DNA of 64,000 bases, from positions 6,863,501-6,927,500 of the forward strand of contig NZ_CP062229.1 of assembly GCF_024707545.1 (NCBI RefSeq), in the 5' to 3' direction. Below the pieces are notes generated by a model. That model had not been told where the DNA came from and did no database searches. It worked only from the letters and a program-made list of their open reading frames with translations. The position numbers and the translations under genes are program-made. Position 1 is the stretch's first letter; each line of letters begins with the position of its first letter. Source of the DNA: Mesorhizobium onobrychidis (GTDB lineage Bacteria > Pseudomonadota > Alphaproteobacteria > Rhizobiales > Rhizobiaceae). Shown here piece by piece: positions 57,344 through 64,000 of this stretch.

Positions 57344-57910
57344 GGCGCTGTTCGCACGGCTGCGGAGAAATTAGGGGAGATCGCAGGGCAGAAAATGCGG
57401 GACTGTGTGCAAGCAATCACCTGCGGATTCGGCGGCGCATATGAGTTACGAAAACGGAGCCAATGAGCGGAGTGGTTGCAACCTATGAAAAGGCAATCGT
57501 GAGTTCGGGCCCGCTGTGGGTAAGCAAAATTATCGGAGGATGTACTTGGATCTATGTTTATTTGCTTCATGAGATTAGTCGCCGCACGGGCCGCTGCGAT
57601 TGGTCTGCTATTTCGGTCAATCTAACAAGCTGCCGAATCCGAAATCGCGCGCATCTTGGGCAACTTGTCGGCTGCAACTCCCCGTAAGAGATTCGAGCCT
57701 ATGCTGATCCCGAATGGGTGCGATGGTACCCTGGCGCCCTCCGCCACTAACACGTTCAGTGGTTGATCAAGCGCGCCACGAAGAGCGTGTTCCGGAATTC
57801 ATTTTCATATCGAATGCCGCTGCCGGGACTAGAGCCCTGGATCCGTTAAACTAGCATTCAGGTTAGCTCAGCGTTGCAAGGTAAAACCCATCATCACAAA
57901 GGAGGATTCA
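57344..57910. other. No gene recognised; junction after the capA stub
   Basis: The first part reads VRTAAEKLGEIAGQKMRDCV and QAITCGFGGAYELRKRS to a stop near 57474. It looks like the tail of a real protein that I cannot name, presumably brought in by the rearrangement. The rest has no motif. The last bases carry AAAGGAGG before the M81 gene. Confidence 0.35.
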
Positions 57911-59401
57911 ATGACCTTTCATGTCTTAACCGCAGAATTTTACCATGAAACTAATACATTCAGCCTGCGACCGACCGACTATCAGGCGTTTTGTGTGGAC
58001 GGCGTTCATTTTGGTGACGATGCCGTTCGCGCACGTGGCGAAGCCAATACGGAGATTGCCGGTTTCCTCGACATCGGCCGCAAACATCAGTGGATCGTGC
58101 AGCACATCGTCAGTGCCCAAGCTGAGCCAGCCGGGCCGGTGACTAGCGGTGCCTTCCACCGCATCGGCGGTGCTATTGTCGAGGCGGCTAAGGAACTGAA
58201 AAGCGAGATCAATGGGATATTGCTTGGCTTGCATGGCGCCATGGTTACAGACTTCTCGCAAGACGGCGACGGCGAACTACTGGAGCGACTGCGCGCCGTA
58301 GTCGGTGAGTACCTTCCCATAGTCGTCACACTCGATCCACACGCCAACGTTACGTCTAAGATGTGCGAAAACGCCGATATATTGGTGTCTTACAAGACCT
58401 TCCCGCACGTTGACGTGCGCGAGACCGCACGCCATGCAGGCGAATTACTGCAGCGAACCATGACCGGTGAAATCCGTCCTAAGACGCTTCTCGTACGACT
58501 CCCAATGCTAGAAGAGGCAAACGGTGGGCGCACCGACGTTGGACCAATGGTCGATTGGATCAATGAGGCACGGATCCATGAGAAAACGCCGGGCGCTCTA
58601 GCCGTGAGCATCAATGGCGGTTTCCCCCACGCCGACATCTTCGAGGTAGGGCCGACCGTGCTTGTGACATACAACGGGGATCGCACGCCACACCAAGCTT
58701 TCGCTGAAAGCATTGCAAATAAAATCTGGGATAATCGCTTCAATGTGCTGAATACCTTCCATACGGCAGAAGAGGCAGCCGAAATTGCTCGGGAATATCG
58801 AGGCGACCGGCCGCTAGTTATCGCGGATTATGCTGACAATCCAGGAGCCGGTGCTTATGGGGACGCGACAACCCTGCTCAAGGCGCTATTGGACGCCGGC
58901 GTTGACGGCGCGTGTTTCGGACCGATCGTTGACCCGAAGACAGCACTTCAGCTCCACAACGCCACTATCGGCGAGACCGTTGCGCTCACGCTAGGAGGCA
59001 AGACAGACGCCCGCTTCGGGGGCGGCCCAATAGAGGCCGACGGAAAGGTGCTGTATGTCAGCGATGGCAAGTTAATAGGCGACGGGGAGCAACTAGGCGG
59101 TCTGGAGTTAAACTTCGGCCCCACCGCCGTGGTGCAGATTGAAGGCGTCACTGTATTGGTGGTCACGGAGCCGTCCCAGATCCGTGATCTGCAACAGTTC
59201 CGTGCCTTCGGTATCGACCCAGTTCGCCATCGTGTGGTCGGCTTGAAATCTATGCAACATTTCCGCACGGCTTTCGAGCCAATTTCGGGCAAGGTGATCG
59301 TTTGCGATAGCGGCGCCCTTTGCACCATGGATTTCTCCCGGATGGCATATGCCAATGTCCCGCGACCGATCTTCCCACTCGATCGCGACATGAAGCTCTA
59401 G
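57911..59401 (+). CDS. M81-family metallopeptidase (MlrC-like)
   Basis: 496 residues, usual length for the family. MlrC proteins are zinc enzymes, named for degrading linearised microcystin; most homologues act on unknown small peptides or amides. Signature residues: FYHETNTFS at the start, LLGLHGAMVTD, VTLDPHANVTSKM and SYKTFPHVDVRETA, then VIADYADNPGAGAYGDATTL at the start of the C-terminal domain. AAAGGAGG lies 6 bases before the ATG, the strongest ribosome-binding site in this part. Same direction as the transporter and hydrolase, so likely the same catabolic unit. Confidence 0.88.
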   Translation: MTFHVLTAEFYHETNTFSLRPTDYQAFCVDGVHFGDDAVRARGEANTEIAGFLDIGRKHQWIVQHIVSAQAEPAGPVTSGAFHRIGGAIVEAAKELKSEINGILLGLHGAMVTDFSQDGDGELLERLRAVVGEYLPIVVTLDPHANVTSKMCENADILVSYKTFPHVDVRETARHAGELLQRTMTGEIRPKTLLVRLPMLEEANGGRTDVGPMVDWINEARIHEKTPGALAVSINGGFPHADIFEVGPTVLVTYNGDRTPHQAFAESIANKIWDNRFNVLNTFHTAEEAAEIAREYRGDRPLVIADYADNPGAGAYGDATTLLKALLDAGVDGACFGPIVDPKTALQLHNATIGETVALTLGGKTDARFGGGPIEADGKVLYVSDGKLIGDGEQLGGLELNFGPTAVVQIEGVTVLVVTEPSQIRDLQQFRAFGIDPVRHRVVGLKSMQHFRTAFEPISGKVIVCDSGALCTMDFSRMAYANVPRPIFPLDRDMKL

Positions 59402-59534
59402 AGGACAAGATGGAAACGAGATTCCTTCTTGCGAGCCTATCAGTCGTTTCGGCTGCAACGTTCGATCGGAGTTATATAGAGTCTTGGAAATCATCAATTC
59501 CACAGCGGGCGACATAGACGATAATAGCGCAAGC

Positions 59535-59630
59535 AAAGCATGGGGCAGACGTCATCGTCTTGGGGCCGGCATCATCGGCGTGTCGGTCGCGCTGTATCTG
59601 TTGCGTAAGCATCTGGCAAAGGCCGCAGCC
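59535..59630 (+). pseudogene. FAD-dependent (DadA-like) oxidoreductase, N-terminal scrap
   Basis: HGADVIVLG and, one frame over, GAGIIGVSVALYLLRK give the FAD-binding beta-alpha-beta start of D-amino-acid dehydrogenases. The gene is cut after about 35 codons by IS66-related sequence. It follows the M81 gene in the same direction. The frame change lies within the motif, so it was decaying before or after truncation. Confidence 0.55.
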
Positions 59631-59639
59631 CAGGACCTC

Positions 59640-60222
59640 AATTTTTTCGGCGTGATTTACGGGCCCACTTTACGATCAGGTCCTCGACGGCTTTGTTGAG
59701 TTCGGCGAAGTTGGGCTTTTCTGGATCGTAATCTCCGCTGCCCCACCATTCGACGAGCTCGGCGTGCCGCTCGTGGGTCGGATAGGCGAGAGCCTCGCGG
59801 AACTCCTGATAGCCCCCACGGACCGCCGATGTCCTCGGGAGGGCAACGTCCGGTTGCCTCGATGAGCATTGGGTCTGCAAGGCCGATAACGGGGTAGGTG
59901 CGCTCGATCTTGATACTGTGCGTCCAGCCGTCGCCGAAGTCGTAAAGGTACTTGAATGATTTCGCGCCGGTATCTTCGATAGCTGCCAGAAGCGAGATCT
60001 TGCGCGCGTCGAGCGGACCATCTCCCCAATCCTGATCAGGCAGACCAAAGCCGACGTCACGGATGCAGAATTCGTAGAGGTGGCATTGGTCCAGCCCATC
60101 GCCGCCTGCAGCACCTCATGAAGCCGGTTGAGCTTGATGCGGAACGGCACCACAACGCGCCGCATAACCGTCGGTTCGACATGGTCGAGGGTAACCTTCA
60201 GGCGGACCAGAGAGGCCGGCAT
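59640..60222 (-). pseudogene. pRiA4b ORF-3-family passenger protein, frameshifted
   Basis: Reads VRLKVTLDHVEPTVMRRVVV, RLHEVLQAAMGWTN; in other frames FGLPDQDWGDGPLDARKISL, and DTGAKSFKYLYDFGDGWTHS; then PPEDIGGPWG and EWWGSGDYDPEKPNFAELNK. This family (plasmid pRiA4b ORF-3) is common behind IS66 elements. At least two frameshifts. Confidence 0.75.
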
Positions 60223-60262
60223 CTTTATGCCGCCAGCATGTGCGCCGTCCGGAATGTTCTTT

Positions 60263-60363
60263 TTCAGTTCCAGGGCAGAAGCTCATCGATCCGATGCGCC
60301 GGATAGCCGGCAACACGGCTCAGCACATCGGCGAGCCAGGCTTGAGGATCGGCGTCGTTCATC
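60263..60363 (-). pseudogene. IS66 TnpC, last codons
   Basis: AKMNDADPQAWLADVLSRVA and GYPAHRIDELLPWN with a stop at 60263 are the conserved end of IS66 TnpC. The rest of the IS66 is gone; the CocE fragment begins at the break. The pRiA4b ORF-3 relative follows 40 bases downstream on the same strand. Confidence 0.8.
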
Positions 60364-60365
60364 TT

Positions 60366-60866
60366 GGCCGTGACGCAAGACGACGCTGTCGAGGCCATCG
60401 AATGGATCACGCGACAGGCCTGGTGCAGCGGCAGTGTGGGCATGATCGGCATCTCGTGGGGTGGGTTCAGCGCCTTGCAAGTCGCGGCGCGCCGGCCCAA
60501 GGGCCTGAAGGCGATCATCACGCACTGCTCGACTGACGATCGCTATGCTGATGATGGGAAGTACATGGGCGGATGCCTTCTCAACGAGACAGTGGTTTGG
60601 GGTGCGTGCTGTTCCGTGCAAATGGCGCAATCACCCGATCCGGAGATCGTCGGCCAGGAGCGCTGGCGCGCGATTTGGATGGACCAGCTGGAAAACGCGC
60701 GTCCGACGTTCTTTGATTGGCTTACTCATCAGCGCGGAGGTGATTTCTGGAAGCAAGGCTCGGTCTGCGAAGATTACGGTGCGATTGATTGCGCGGTCTT
60801 CGCGACTGGTGCTTGGAACGATGGTTATTCCAACGTCATATTCCGGCTTCTCTCGAAGCTAAAGGG
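60366..60866 (+). pseudogene. CocE/NonD-family hydrolase, internal fragment
   Basis: About 165 codons in one frame: DDAVEAIEWITRQAWCSG, GSVGMIGISWGGFSALQVAA with the nucleophile elbow GISWGG, then KAIITHCSTDDRYADDGKYM and QLENARPTFFDWLTHQR, ending VFATGAWNDGYSNVIF. This is the catalytic domain of X-Pro-dipeptidyl-peptidase-like acyl hydrolases. Both ends are missing: IS66 sequence on the left, an IS21 end on the right. The reading frame has no internal stop. Confidence 0.8.
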
Positions 60867-61100
60867 GGTTGCCGATTCCGACGAAGCCGCCCCTTTGTTC
60901 CGATATGATTGCGCCCCCCGGATTCCAATATGATCTCGCCCCCTGGGGCTAGGGCTCTGCTGGCGTTGATTGTTGTCATTTCGTATGCGTCAGGTGTCAA
61001 GCTTTTTGCGGCTGCTTTCGCCGCAGGCTTTCGCCCGTCAGATCGATGCGATGAGCGTTGTGAACGAGGCGATCCAGGATGGCGTCGGCATAAGTCGGAT
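60867..61100 (-). pseudogene. IS21 end with istB C-terminal codons
   Basis: At 60867-60950 tandem units TTCCGATATGATTGCGCCCC and TTCCAATATGATCTCGCCCC look like IS21 end repeats. On the minus strand 61094-60997 reads [20 protein letters not shown] and [10 protein letters not shown], the end of IstB. The serine-recombinase gene ends 12 bases to the right, so the recombinase module lies against or within an IS21. Confidence 0.7.
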
Positions 61101-61111
61101 TCGCGAATGCT

Positions 61112-63217
61112 TCATGATGCACCTTTCCTTAATCGCCTGGTCCGTTGCAGTCGGCGTTGAAGTTGATCGATCTGGTCGCTGGAAAGGCTGATCTGCCAAG
61201 GCTGGCCTTTCGTGCTTTGCCGACCGTGGACAAGGCCCTGGGCGAGGTAGTCGAAGATGGTTTGAGCCGTCACGCCGATCGCGGTGGCTGCGCCCTGTAC
61301 AGAGTAGGTTCCATCAGGCCAGCGCGGCGGATTGGCTGCGACGCCGTTGATCTTGGCTGTGGGGATTCCCAAACGGTGGCGTAAGAGCCAGATGTTCTCA
61401 TAGCTGAACAGCTTGCCTCGCGCCGAGCGGACGCCCTCGTCATTCAATATTTTGGCGATTTGCCTGTCCATAGCGCCCGCAGAATTGAGTTCCGTGATCC
61501 GCTCACGCACAAGCTCGAGTTCGCCATAGTCTCGATCGTAAGATTGAACGCGGCGTTGGATTTGATGTTCGCTGGTTGCGCCGGTCTGCCAGAGAATCCT
61601 GATGATGACCTGGCCGCGTATCTTCTTCTGGTCGAGAATGACCTCCTGCACGATGAAGCGCAAGATACGTTTGCGGTCTTCTGGCTGGGTGGTTTCTGAG
61701 TGCCAGATAGCCGGCAAATTCTCGGCGAGTTCCTGAAGCGCCGCGTGATCCTGTGCCTGTAACACCAAGGGCTCTCGGTCTCTCCACCGACGATATTCCT
61801 GCTCGATCCCATCGACCAAGCGCAGCTTGTCTTCCCATGCCTTTTCCAGGGTTCTGGCGACGAGACGATTTTCCGGTTCCACGGCGTCGTATTGTCGCCG
61901 AGCCCGCTCGGCGTCATACCGCGAGCGTTCCCGCCGTAGCGCCCATTGTTTCTCGAGGCTTCGTGTTTCCTCCGCAATCTCGTCGAGCGCAGCGATGGCG
62001 ATGGCGATTTGGTCAGGTTCCAACGACTTCAGGAGGATCCGGGCGACCAGTTCATCTACTGCGGGCGCCCGAACCTCCTGACAGAGAGAGCTGCCGGTCT
62101 GATTGCGGTCCGCCAAGCAGCAGTAAACGGGGCATGCACTGTCGGGGCCGCTGTAGCGCACGGTCATGCGCCGTCCGCATTGGCCGCAAACCGCCAAGCC
62201 CTGCAGCAAAGCAATGCCCTTGCGCGCCGCGCCGCGGTGGCCGGCCTCGTATCGATTGGTGTTGTCGGCGAGGCGTCGCTGATTGGCCATGAACTCCTCC
62301 CAGTTAATATAACCAGGGTGTGCGTCTTTGATGCAAACCTCCCAGTCGTCAATGGCCACCTTCGAGGTTGCGCGGTGCGAACCCGGACCTTGGCGGACCG
62401 CATTGATTTGGCGCCGGCCATAGACATATGCGCCGGCATAGGCCGGGTTGTGCAAAATATGATGGACGTGGGCGATGGTGGCGTCTCGCCACAACAGCTC
62501 ATGGGGCGCCGGCCCGCGAAGCGGCCGCACCGGTACGCATAGGTCGTGTGTGCGCAGGTAACGCATAACGCGTCGCGCGGTCTGAAGCTCTCTAAATTTG
62601 TCGAAGATCAGACGCAGCCGAGCCTGAACCTCTTCATCAGGGTTGAACACGATCTGGCCGGAGCGGTTGTAGGCCAAGCCGCCTGGCAGCGGTATGCGAA
62701 GCTCGCCCCGCGCCGCCTTCTGCCGCTCCCCTTGATGCAGGCGGATGCGGATCTGGTGCAACTCCGCTTCGCTCATGATCCCCGAGAGCCCTAACAGCAG
62801 CCGGTCGTGATAAGCGCAGGGATCGTAAAGACGTTCACCATCGGCGATGACAACGCCGAACAATGAACACAACTCGAGGAGTTGATGCCAATCCCGGTTG
62901 TTGCGCGCCAATCGAGATGCATCGAGGCTGACCACCAGACCCGCGTTGCCGAGCCCGATCTCGGCGATGAGCCGTTGGAAGCCGCCACGCTCGACTTGGC
63001 CGTTTCCCGATTTTCCAAGATCCTCATCGATGACGACGACACGATCCGGCGGCCAGCCCAATCTGACGGCGCGGTCCACCAAGCTGTACTGAAGTTCGGT
63101 GCTTTCCTGATGGTGGCGCACCTGGTTTATCGAGGATTGGCGCACATACACGTAAGCGAACTTTGAACGCCGGACGGCCGTGAGCCGCTCGTCAGAACTG
63201 CTCGGAATAGCCAACAT
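61112..63217 (-). CDS. Large serine recombinase, intact
   Basis: 701 residues from the ATG at 63217 (GAGGGAGC upstream). Resolvase domain: [20 protein letters not shown] contains the catalytic Ser, and [20 protein letters not shown] is the conserved Arg segment. The recombinase domain, residues about 190-320, holds [18 protein letters not shown]. The zinc ribbon is [12 protein letters not shown] with a later CQEV. A coiled-coil stretch around residues 430-480 follows, and the C-terminus carries an HTH-like segment ([20 protein letters not shown]). Such proteins integrate and excise mobile elements. Two small ORFs precede it, as in two decayed modules elsewhere in the window. Confidence 0.9.
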   Translation of the reverse strand: MLAIPSSSDERLTAVRRSKFAYVYVRQSSINQVRHHQESTELQYSLVDRAVRLGWPPDRVVVIDEDLGKSGNGQVERGGFQRLIAEIGLGNAGLVVSLDASRLARNNRDWHQLLELCSLFGVVIADGERLYDPCAYHDRLLLGLSGIMSEAELHQIRIRLHQGERQKAARGELRIPLPGGLAYNRSGQIVFNPDEEVQARLRLIFDKFRELQTARRVMRYLRTHDLCVPVRPLRGPAPHELLWRDATIAHVHHILHNPAYAGAYVYGRRQINAVRQGPGSHRATSKVAIDDWEVCIKDAHPGYINWEEFMANQRRLADNTNRYEAGHRGAARKGIALLQGLAVCGQCGRRMTVRYSGPDSACPVYCCLADRNQTGSSLCQEVRAPAVDELVARILLKSLEPDQIAIAIAALDEIAEETRSLEKQWALRRERSRYDAERARRQYDAVEPENRLVARTLEKAWEDKLRLVDGIEQEYRRWRDREPLVLQAQDHAALQELAENLPAIWHSETTQPEDRKRILRFIVQEVILDQKKIRGQVIIRILWQTGATSEHQIQRRVQSYDRDYGELELVRERITELNSAGAMDRQIAKILNDEGVRSARGKLFSYENIWLLRHRLGIPTAKINGVAANPPRWPDGTYSVQGAATAIGVTAQTIFDYLAQGLVHGRQSTKGQPWQISLSSDQIDQLQRRLQRTRRLRKGAS

Positions 63218-63413
63218 CAAACCGCTCCCTCGCCGCTGGCGCGTTCGGCGGCATCCGGCGGATCAGAGTCGCGAGCATCTGCGTGACTTGGTGCTGAGAT
63301 ACCGGTGGGAGATTGTTCCAAAGGCTGGGCATATCTGGCTTGATCCGTACCAGTGGAACACTGGTCTCCGGTAGAGACACCGCAATCCGATGCGCCAAAG
63401 CATGAGCAACCAT
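63192..63413 (-). CDS. Small ORF of the serine-recombinase module
   Basis: Up to 73 residues; VSQHQVTQMLATLIRRMPPN is the part that recurs in front of related recombinases. Its end overlaps the recombinase start by about 26 bases in another frame, suggesting coupled translation. Function unknown; a role in recombination directionality is possible but not shown. Confidence 0.45.
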   Translation of the reverse strand: MVAHALAHRIAVSLPETSVPLVRIKPDMPSLWNNLPPVSQHQVTQMLATLIRRMPPNAPAARERFDVGYSEQF

Positions 63414-63693
63414 CGCAACTCTCTATTGAGTTACTAAAGGTGATTCGCGCATAATACACTAAAGGAAGCAAATTCCGAACGGATATTAACTTTCTCGCCG
63501 CGCTACGATGTTCATGATCATCATCGCTAGCAGGCGACAAATCCGTCACTGACCGGCGGATATTGCGTGACCGTCCATCCGGAAGGCGGATGACAATAAA
63601 GGCAGGTCCGCGCCCCGACCGAAGTGATGCCACCTCAAACCGTTGTCCACAGAGCGCATGTCGACGGTCAACTACCGTGACATGAGACACCAA
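63414..63693 (-). CDS. DUF5372-like small protein of the recombinase module
   Basis: Starts MVSHVTVVDRRHALCGQRFE and continues VASLRSGRGPAFIVIRLPDG, RSRNIRRSVTDLS. The open frame formally runs on to 63217, but only the first ~90 codons look like the family, so I end it at the next gene. A distant relative (VHYRWHPYFGRRLRCENSEE) lies in the decayed module at 41975. Function unknown. Confidence 0.5.
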
Positions 63694-63702
63694 CCGATCA
63701 AC

Positions 63703-63858
63703 AACAGGGGCAACCGCGATCCTTGATCGCCTGCTTCATCATTCGACAGTGATCACCATCCGCGGTGACAGCTACCGGCTTCGCGAAAAGCGTCGTTCCG
63801 GCCTATTGCAGAAGGCCGGAACGACGCTCGAGACCAACGAAACCGCAAAACAATGAGG
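63703..63858 (+). pseudogene. IS21-family istB, C-terminal end
   Basis: TAILDRLLHHSTVITIRGDS followed by YRLREKRRSGLLQ is the end of the IstB ATPase of another IS21 subgroup. Only about 50 codons remain; the recombinase module truncates the left side. Confidence 0.75.
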
Positions 63859-63862
63859 GATC

Positions 63863-63905
63863 AGTTCTTCGTTTCGCCCAAGGGGTCAAATCCTCACTTC
63901 GCTTG
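63863..63905. repeat. IS21 terminal repeats
   Basis: GGGATCAGTTCTTCGTTTCG and GGGGTCAAATCCTCACTTCG follow the istB end directly. They resemble the pair at 48066-48125, so both ends belong to related IS21 elements. Confidence 0.6.
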
Positions 63906-64000
63906 ACAACACATCCGTTCCGCCTTGATCTTCCTCATATAAGTATATTCGATCTGTTCGCCGAGCACGAGATCGGCCGCGAACTGCAAGCGATATCGCA
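63906..64000. other. Right edge, open frame runs out of the window
   Basis: A plus-strand frame LDLPHISIFDLFAEHEIGRE continues to the last base. I do not recognise it. Confidence 0.3.

Overview
The window is high-GC alphaproteobacterial DNA. It looks like an accessory replicon or symbiosis island of a rhizobium (Mesorhizobium, Rhizobium or Bradyrhizobium type); this is inferred from gene families and insertion sequences, not from a taxonomic marker. No core gene, rRNA or tRNA was recognised. Roughly half of the length is mobile DNA, much of it decayed and nested: IS3, IS4, IS5, IS21, IS66, IS91, IS110/IS1111, IS481, IS630 and IS1380 families, a trio of tyrosine recombinases (RIT element) and a large serine recombinase.

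Layout. 0.4-0.8 kb: a SemiSWEET-type small transporter. 0.9-11.2 kb: nested mobile DNA. An IS21 istA gene is split at one point (3084/9712), with a 7-bp repeat at the split, by a 6.6-kb block holding the RIT element, an IS481, an IS630 remnant and a truncated IS91-type element. 11.4-13.6 kb: a carbamoyltransferase and an O-methyltransferase. 13.9-16.6 kb: IS630, IS110 and IS481 copies. 16.8-22.8 kb: a tight minus-strand operon (SDR, small membrane protein, SDR, DRE-TIM aldolase, SerC-like aminotransferase, SET protein, HAD phosphatase) behind a convincing sigma-54 promoter. It is the best candidate here for an undescribed, possibly symbiosis-expressed, biosynthetic pathway. 23.8-30 kb: a methyltransferase, a Rossmann dehydrogenase-like protein, a decayed class-III aminotransferase, a LysR regulator, and an inverted duplication of the methyltransferase/aminotransferase junction.

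30.9-45.7 kb: an IS110/IS1111 copy with a conserved non-coding 3' end, an ATP-grasp ligase, an aspartokinase stub, a CapA-family protein, an IS66 with a serine-recombinase remnant inside it, and a full-length IS91-type element whose right part matches the truncated copy at 8.2-9.7 kb. 45.7-49.2 kb: an IS21 istA cleanly split by an intact IS4, plus IS110 and IS5 ends. 49.6-60.9 kb: a peptide-type ABC transporter (binding protein, two permeases, two ATPases), a beta-lactamase-fold amidase, an M81 metallopeptidase, and stubs of an E1-alpha dehydrogenase, CapA, a D-amino-acid dehydrogenase and a CocE hydrolase. 61.1-63.7 kb: an intact large serine recombinase module, then an IS21 end.

How the genes may work together. 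The 50-60 kb cluster reads as uptake and hydrolysis of a peptide- or amide-like compound. The ATP-grasp/aspartokinase/CapA block at 35-39 kb was once part of the same locus, because the hydrolase-capA junction is present twice as a direct repeat of about 320 bp, each copy keeping one intact partner. The 16.8-22.8 kb operon would build an aminated, reduced small molecule; the nearby carbamoyl- and O-methyltransferase could decorate it. These pathway statements are inference.
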